A stretch of 64,000 bases of DNA from Avena insularis. Taxonomy: Eukaryota > Streptophyta > Magnoliopsida > Poales > Poaceae. Under the pieces are notes generated by a model, which was given only the letters and a program-made list of their open reading frames with translations, was not told the DNA's origin and did not search any database. A program made the position numbers and the translations under genes. Shown piece after piece: positions 57,925 through 64,000 of this stretch (its first letter is position 1; the number at the start of each line of letters is the position of its first letter). The stretch is from the NCBI GenBank assembly GCA_023614405.1, contig CM042697.1, positions 471,492,792 to 471,556,791 of the forward strand, given 5' to 3'.

Positions 57925-58282
57925 ACATCCGTGGCTCACATGGTTGAAGTGCCCCACGTAAAATAGGCGTGGCTCACCTATGGACAGTCCCATACTAGTA
58001 ACTAGAACAACCGTTGCGCACATGTGATATGTGCACCACAGGTGTGTGTGGGCCAGGGGCCTACCAGCCGCATGCCACATACCCGGAGCGCACATGGGGT
58101 AAGTGCGCTACTGTTGTTTGGAATAGCCGTAGCGCACATAAGGAGAGTGCGCTACGCCTATGTGAATCCCCCTCTGCTCCTTAAGTGGGGAAACACATCT
58201 GTGGCGCACTGTGGCATGTGCGCCACGGTTGCTTTTAGTGCTTATGGCACACTAGGGCCATGTGCGCCACAGATATGTCGAC
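57925..58282. repeat. Subterminal repeats of CACTA element I
   Basis: At least six inverted pairs of a GTGGCGCAC-like 9-mer occur, for example GCGCACAT and ATGTGCACCAC (about 58016-58040), TAGCGCAC and GTGCGCTA (about 58131-58154) and GTGGCGCAC and GTGCGCCAC (about 58201-58226). One more unit lies far to the right at 62834-62860. Confidence 0.8.
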
Positions 58283-58527
58283 CCCTTTTTTTTGGCAGCT
58301 TCACTTTTATATGCACATGTGATCATCCACCCACACTTCACTTTCCCCTTCTTCTTCCTCCTTAGATCTAGTCGGGATCCTTCTCCTCCCCACCTCAATT
58401 TCTCCACTCATTCACCATTTCTAGCATATAGAACTTGTCTTGGATGTTACATACATAATAGAGGAAGCTCTTCGGTCTCGCGCGCACCTCCTTTTCCATC
58501 TTCTCTCGCGATCGGTCTCTCATCTCG

Positions 58528-58943
58528 GTAAGTTGTCAATGTAAGGATGTGTTCATGCGTATATGGATGATATGCTCATATGTATGTAGATGATCAATGC
58601 TCATGTGTGTATGGAGAGGATCGATGCTCATGTGTGTGTATTATGGAGAGGATCGATCTCATGTGTGTATATGGAGAGGATCGAGATGCTCATGCATGCA
58701 TGTGTGTATAGACATGATATGTTCATGTGTATGGATCGGTCTCTCTCTTTTGTGTTTGTGTGTGAATGAGTTGCCATTTGTTTTGCCAAAATGTTGATTC
58801 ATTTCCATTTTGGCAAGACTTTGGCATTTCGCAATGGTCCTTATTTTAGGATAGGTCATTCCGAAATTTTCTATCGACCATTGCATGCATGCATTGATTA
58901 TGTGGTTCTAATAGACTTCTAATTGTACCGTGTACACCGTGCA
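58528..58943 (+). other. Putative intron of the CACTA I transposase gene
   Basis: A donor, CTCGGTAAGT (58526-58535), and an acceptor, CGTGCAG (ending 58943), bracket a stretch with the tandem pattern GGAGAGGATCGATGCTCATG. The coding start follows eight bases later. Predicted from motifs only. Confidence 0.5.
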
Positions 58944-58950
58944 GGCAAAA

Positions 58951-61900
58951 ATGGTCCGCATAATGAGCGAAGGCATTGTGGCTAGATTTTTGAAATGTGC
59001 GATGGCCAACATGATACGAAATAACAAGACGGAGATAAGATGTCCGTGCAGAAGATGCAAACTCAACTGGGTGATCGACCCAGATTCCGGGAATCTGCGG
59101 GCGCACCTGCTCCTCCATGGTTTCATGGATGGATACACTCGTTGGATAAGCGATGATGAATACGATGGAGACGGTGAAGGTGGGCAACATGACGATGATC
59201 ATCACGGCGAGGACTTACGAGATGATGAAGAGTCTCCTGGAGATGGTGAAGGTGTGGAAGCAGACCGGGATGATGATGATCTAGATGCCGGAGGAGCAGA
59301 CGACGATGGAACAACATCAGGCTGGGTGCGGGACCCTTATGTGCAAGAGCTGCTTCTCAAGCAGACGAGTAACGCCAGGGCTGACGCTATAGAGAAAGCC
59401 AAGCTTGCGCAACTTGAGAAAGACGCGGTTACTCCATTGTATGAAGGATGCAGGCCCGATGATACCCGGTTGAATGTAACACTCAAGGCTATGGAGATGA
59501 AGGCAAAACACAAATTGAGCGATGCAAGCTTCGACGATATGATGGCATTCTGGCACGATCGTCTCCCGGAGGGGAACACGTGTCCAATTAGTATCGAGGA
59601 CGCCAAGAAAATCGCATGTCCTCTCGATCTACCGCACGTTAGATACCACGTATGCATCAACGATTGCATCATTTATCGGGGCGAGGACGCGGAGAAAACC
59701 ACATGTCCGGTGTGTGGCGTGAGTTGATACAAGAAAGGGAAGAAAGCACCTCGAAAAGTGGTATGGTACTTTTCTATCACTCCTCGTCTGCAGCGCTATT
59801 TCATGGACCCTAAGGAAGCGAAGCTCATGCGATGGCATGCGGAAAGGAAGAAGCCAGGAGATGACGATGACCCCGAAAAGGATGAGCTGCTCAAGCACCT
59901 TTCAGATGCGAGCCAGTGGAAAGCATTGGACCTCGAATTCCCAGAATTCGGTGGAGATTCGAGGAACATCAGGCTTGGTGCGAGCACCGATGAACTCAAT
60001 TCGTTCGGTAGCCAGAGAAGCACGCACAGCACTTGGCATGTGTTTGTATGGATGTACAACCTCCCTCCATGGTTGTGCATGAAGAAGAAGTACATACAAA
60101 TGAGTATGCTAATTCAAGGACCGAAACAACCTGATACCAACATCAATATGTATCTCGGGCTATTGAAAGAGGAGTTAGCCACGTGATGGGAATCTGGAGC
60201 CAATACTTATGACGCTGTCACACAAGATTATTTCACTATGAGAGCCACGTTGGTCACTACGGTGCAAGACTATCCAGGTTGCGGGTATATCTCAGGGCAG
60301 GTTATCCAAGGATTCTCCGCATGCGTTAGGTGCATGGATAACACAAGCTATCTCCAACTAGAGAAAGATCCAAGGTCTTCGAAAACCATGTTCATGGCAC
60401 ACCGGAGGTGGCTCGGCAAGAATGATCCATGGAGAAAACATGGAGACCTGTTCGATGGCAAATCCGAGACCCGAGGAATCCCAGAGCGGAGGAGCAGCGA
60501 AGAAGTGGAAGAATTGCTGAAAACCTGGGAAGATTGTCCTAAGCCTGGAAAGAAGCGAAAGAGACAGCAAGACAAGCCGCTGATGAAGGTATGGAAAACA
60601 AGGTCTGTTTTCTGGGAGTTGCCATAGTGGAAGTTTCTCCGCACGCCTCATAGCCTTGACATCATGCATATCACAAAAAATGTGTGCGAGAGTCTGGTCG
60701 CCACCATAATCAACATGCCAGATAGGACAAAAGATGGTCTGAAAGCAAGGCACGACCTGATATTCATGGGTATCCGGAAGGAGCTTCACGGAGGATGCAC
60801 TACTCTTGATGATCAGGAAGATGACGATGATCATGAGTCGAAGACGACACAAGGTCGTCGGAAGGGTAAAAAGTTCAAGAAGAACAAATATTACTGCCCT
60901 CCTTCTTGCTTCACTCTAAGCCAGGATGAGATCAAACAGTTTTTCAAGTGCCTTCTAGGAGTCAAATTTCCTTACGGCTACGCGGGCAAGATAAGCAGAT
61001 ACCTAGACGAGGCGAAGCAGAGGTTCAGTGGCATGAAGTCTCACGACTGTGTCGTGCTAATGATGCAGGTACTTCCGGTTGCACTAAGAGGGATAATGGA
61101 CGAGCACGTCCATGAAACGTTATTTGGCCTCTGCAAGTTTTTTGACGTCATCTCTAGGAAGTCGATTGGCGTGAATCAGCTCGGGAGGCTACAGGAGGAT
61201 ATCGTGGTGATACTATGCGAGCTTGAGGTATACTTCCCGCCCGCATTCTTCGACATTATGGTGCATCTGCTAGTCCATGTCGTGGAGGACATCGTCCAAC
61301 TCGGGTCGATGTTCCTCCGTAGCATGATGGTGTTCGAAAAGATGAACGGACACATCAAAGGATACATTCGCAACAGGTCCCGTCCAGATGGAAGCATAGC
61401 CAAGGGCTTTCTGGCCAAAGAGTGCATCTCTTTCTGCATGAATTATCTAGACATCAAGAACCCTGTTGGTCTTCCCGTTAATAGGCACCTTGGCAAGCTC
61501 GACGGATCTGGTCACCGAGAGGCTCGTCGCGTACTGCATGCAGACTTCGATTTTTGACGCGCAGACTTTGATCGAGCAAACCTCGTCGCGCTACAGCATT
61601 TAGAACTGGTCGATCCTTGGGCATAGACGCACAAAAGGTTAATCAAGAAGAAGTACAGTGAACGGGGCATACAGAGGACGCAGGATAAATAATCAAAGAG
61701 CACAACTCAGATTTCACACGTTGGTTTAGGCGGACGCTCCTTGATAATCCCCCGCGATTGCATTCTTCTGACATGGAAAAGATCATATTCACCTTGTCGC
61801 AGGGACCCATGCAAAACCTGGTGACCTATCAGGCGTATGATATCAACGGCTACACATTCTACACGGAGGAAAAGACAACAAGTGTGATTATCAGAACTCA

Positions 61901-62428
61901 GGCGTAACGTCGGAATTCTACACCGATGACAACACGAAGGAAAGATTCTACGGAAGGATCGAGGAGATTTGGGAGCTCAACTACTGTGGAGAAAAGGTGC
62001 TGATGTTCCGTGTTAGATGGTCAAAGAGCGTCGAAAGAGAAGACCGGTATTTCACAACCATGGTTATACCCGAAGCAGCATAATCCAAGGCCGTCGGTGC
62101 GAAAGTGGCCACGAAAAATGAACCGTGGGTACTGGCTACCAAAGTGGACCAATGTTTTTTCATTACCGACCTGACAAAGCCTAGCCGTGTTGTCGTGAGA
62201 AGAGGAAAAAGAAACATCATCGGAATGGACGGAGTCGCCAAAGAGCAAGACTTCGACCAGTACGGCGATCCAAAGATTGAAGATGACGACGACTACGATG
62301 CAGCAACATACATCATAAGAAGAAAAAGGACAACCCTACCCAAAAAAGGTAACCCGTTCGAAAGAAGAAACATTAAAGTGCCGGGGCTAAATTATTCAAC
62401 CGCGACAAAGAAGGGAAAAATATTGTAA
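58951..62428 (+). pseudogene. CACTA Tnp2-type transposase, several stops and frameshifts
   Basis: The enzyme would cut and rejoin element ends. ATG 58951 (MVRIMSEGIVARFLK). The N-terminal transposase-associated domain has CPCRRCKLNWV and LRAHLLLHGFMDGY (about 59045-59130), then an acidic tract. The Tnp2 core includes STWHVFVWMYNLPPW, YFTMRATLVTTVQDYPG and CVRCMDNTSY (60020-60350). DUF4218-like sequence covers about 61020-61440 and DUF4216-like about 61825-62180 (YQAYDINGYTFYTEEK, then KVDQCFFITD). One frame holds to 61690 with stops at 59725, 60184, 60625, 61555, 61624 and 61690. Frameshifts follow before DUF4216. The last open part, 62105-62428, ends in TAA. Confidence 0.88.
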
Positions 62429-62533
62429 AATTCTAGCTCAAAAAATATTGTAAAACGCGTGGTCAAAAAAAATTGTAATATTCATGGACAAATTATTATA
62501 AAATTTAGTTATACTTTGAATCATATTTGTACC

Positions 62534-62833
62534 ACTTTTATGACATATATTATCACTTTTGGGCATTTTTGAAATATTTAAAAGTATTTTAAAAACAAAA
62601 CAAAACTTTTATGGCATATATCACCACTTTTGGGCATTTTTGGAACATTTAAAAGTATTTTTAAAATAAAAATAAAAAAGGTGGGCACCAGGATTCGAAC
62701 CTAGGTGCTCACAAGTTTAGAATATTAAAAACAAAACTTTTATGGCATATATCACCACTTTTGGGCATTTTTGGAACATTTAAAAGTATTTTGAAAATAA
62801 AAATAAAAAAGGTGGGCACCAGGATTCGAACCC
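62534..62833 (+). repeat. Tandem repeats with tRNA-like ends in CACTA element I
   Basis: A unit of about 103 bases (62600-62702 and 62731-62833, period 131) carries GGCATATATCACCACTTT, a run of A, and then GGTGGGCACCAGGATTCGAA. A more divergent third copy without the end begins near 62534. Confidence 0.8.
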
Positions 62834-62900
62834 GTAGCGCACTTGGCTAGGGTGCGCTACGCCTAACTGGGTACGACTAGTCAACCGCGCCACGTACACC
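62811..62900 (-). other. tRNA-like sequence (not called as a gene)
   Basis: On the minus strand GGTTCGAATCC (an exact Pol III B-box, i.e. a tRNA T-arm) is followed by TGGTGCCCACC and then TTTTTT. Upstream, TGGCGCGGTTGACTAG resembles a tRNA A-box/D-arm. Between them lies a 9-bp perfect hairpin (GTAGCGCAC/GTGCGCTAC) that is a CACTA subterminal unit. Acceptor pairing is imperfect (about 5 of 7). Only the B-box half is repeated at 62680-62701. Confidence 0.4.
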
Positions 62901-62982
62901 CGTGTGCCTCTCATCCCCATCTCAGACACCGCCCCTCATCCCCAAGTCTGAGCCCCGCCGACGCGCTCTCGATCCTCCACCA

Positions 62983-63261
62983 CTCTAGGAGGAGGACATG
63001 GAGGAGGAGGAGCCCAAGCCCTGCCAGCCGCCGCCGCTCGAGGAGGAGGCCGTGGAGGAGGAGGCCCATGCGCGTCCGAGGAGGAGGAGTCTGTGGAGGA
63101 GCCCGCCGTCGTCCGCCAGCCGCTCTAGGAGGAGGACGTGGAGGAGGAGGAGCCCGCGCCCTGCCAGGTGTCGTCGCTCGAGGAGGAGGCCGTGGAGGAG
63201 GAGGCCCGTGCGCGTCCGAGGAGGAGGAGTCCATGGAGGAGCCTGCCGTCGTCCGCCAGCC
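62983..63261 (+). repeat. 140-bp tandem duplication, GAG-rich
   Basis: Two copies start CTCTAGGAGGAGGAC at 62983 and 63123. The period is 140, not a multiple of three, so a reading frame changes between copies. Frames encode Glu-rich or Arg-rich peptides such as EEEEPKPCQPPPLEEEAVEE. No reliable gene; a second CACTA ORF is possible but unsupported. Confidence 0.7.
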
Positions 63262-63299
63262 CTCGTCGTCCTCATCTCAGAGGTGAGCGTCGTGCAAAT

Positions 63300-64000
63300 T
63301 TTAGCTTGAAACAGACCGAGAGCAAATTTTAGGTTTGTCAGTGAGGCTTATAGTGAGTTTACACTGTGTTCTTGTGCATTATGTTTGATAGTGAGCTTAC
63401 AGTGAGCTTGAAACAGAGAGCAAATTATGTTCTTGTGCATTATGTTTGACACTGAGGCTTAGGCTTAGATAGAACAAAATGAATGTGTGTCGTGTTTGTC
63501 AGTGGAACATCCACATAGAAAGTGGTGTGACTTTCTGTGTATTATTGAATAATAATGCAGAATATTATAGTTGTTTCTGGATCCAAAACAGTTTTGTGGA
63601 TTGGGGAGAAGGGGCCATGGTATTGTTGTTGAAGTCAGGAAACTAGAGTAGTGTTGTTGTTTCTTAAACAGTTTGGTGTTGCTGTTTCTTTTAGCATTGG
63701 TTGAGATATATGTAGACTCCCTGCAGCAGCACTGTGTTCTATGACTATATAGTCAATTCCAATGTGTTAGTATTTACATTGCAGTATGTAACTGGGAATA
63801 GTTCATATTCCTAGTATTTTGTAGTTGCTATGTGCAAATTACTGTAATCTGGGTGGTTCTTAGTGGTGCCTTAAGACCACTAAAGCTAAGCAAATTACTG
63901 CAATTTGGGTGGTTCTTACTGCAAATTACTGCAATCCTTTTGTTTCTATAAATGAGGACTGGAGGTGTAACTCCTTCCACTAAAGCTAAGCAGACAACAG
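63300..64000. other. Intron-like right part of CACTA element I
   Basis: T-rich sequence with short direct repeats: TTCTTGTGCATTATGTTTGA twice (63371 and 63431), GCAAATTACTG three times (63834-63925) and CCACTAAAGCTAAGCA twice (63878 and 63978). No ORF or terminus. Confidence 0.55.

Larger units (their letters stand above)
57893..64000 (+). mobile_element. CACTA element I (Caspar-like), right end beyond the window
   Basis: Starts CACTACTAGGAAAATGG after TGA (57890-57892), the likely 3-bp target duplication. Subterminal repeats of the GTGGCGCAC/GTGCGCCAC type follow, then a leader exon, a Tnp2-type transposase and a long right part with tandem repeats. No closing CTAGTAGTG-type terminus appears before 64000. 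It is inserted in CACTA element H in a fresh nest. Confidence 0.87.

Noticed and set aside
57538..58282. CRISPR-like spaced repeats
   Set aside because: The repeats are inverted pairs of CACTA subterminal motifs in plant DNA, without regular spacers or cas genes.
62811..62900. A functional tRNA gene
   Set aside because: Acceptor and anticodon arms pair poorly and no clear anticodon loop is visible; kept only as a tRNA-like finding.

Overview
This window is plant nuclear DNA, almost certainly from a Triticeae grass (wheat, Aegilops, barley or rye relatives). The evidence is a copia LTR end of the BARE/Angela/WIS type, Athila-like gypsy LTRs beginning TGATACGTC, chromodomain-bearing gypsy elements, a Caspar-like CACTA transposon and extreme nesting of mobile elements. 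I found no intact host gene in 64 kb. All recognisable coding sequence belongs to transposable elements and nearly all of it is broken.

Left block (1-18525): a deep nest whose left halves lie upstream of the window. Element A is a Ty3/gypsy chromovirus with 2.97-kb LTRs. It is inserted in the reverse transcriptase of related element B. B is inserted in an antisense BARE/Angela LTR, which sits in the 3' end of Athila-like element C. C sits inside LTR D, and D sits in the 5' LTR of old gypsy element G. A retains an extra acidic coiled-coil ORF, gag, protease, RT/RNase H, integrase and chromodomain, all with lesions.

Middle block (18526-51023): the decayed element G, 5' LTR to 3' LTR, split by two insertions. 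Element E (18592-35832, imperfect 5-bp duplication GTTGT/GTCGT) and element F (38780-45882, perfect duplication GTTAT) are non-autonomous Athila-like elements with tRNA-Asp-type primer sites. Each carries an unnamed ORF and about 2.7 kb of shared non-coding sequence. E is interrupted by a minus-strand Helitron (20672-31141), which is itself interrupted by a plus-strand autonomous-type Helitron (22491-30409) encoding a near-complete Rep/helicase. Both Helitrons have the expected TC start, hairpin, CTAG end and A/T target.

Right block (51024-64000): a short gene-like fragment, then a LINE tail (about 52538-54914) split by a minus-strand poly(A) retroposon with a 15-bp target duplication. A second copy of that retroposon family has an 11-bp duplication (55154-56116). 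After about 1.4 kb of unassigned AT-rich DNA comes the left end of one CACTA element (57498), interrupted at 57893 by a second CACTA element. The second element carries a broken Tnp2-type transposase and continues past the window end.

The coding regions do not form pathways. They are self-replication modules: gag-pol for reverse transcription and integration, Rep/helicase for rolling-circle transposition, Tnp2 for cut-and-paste. The nesting order gives a relative history: G is oldest in its block, A and the inner Helitron are the latest arrivals in their nests.
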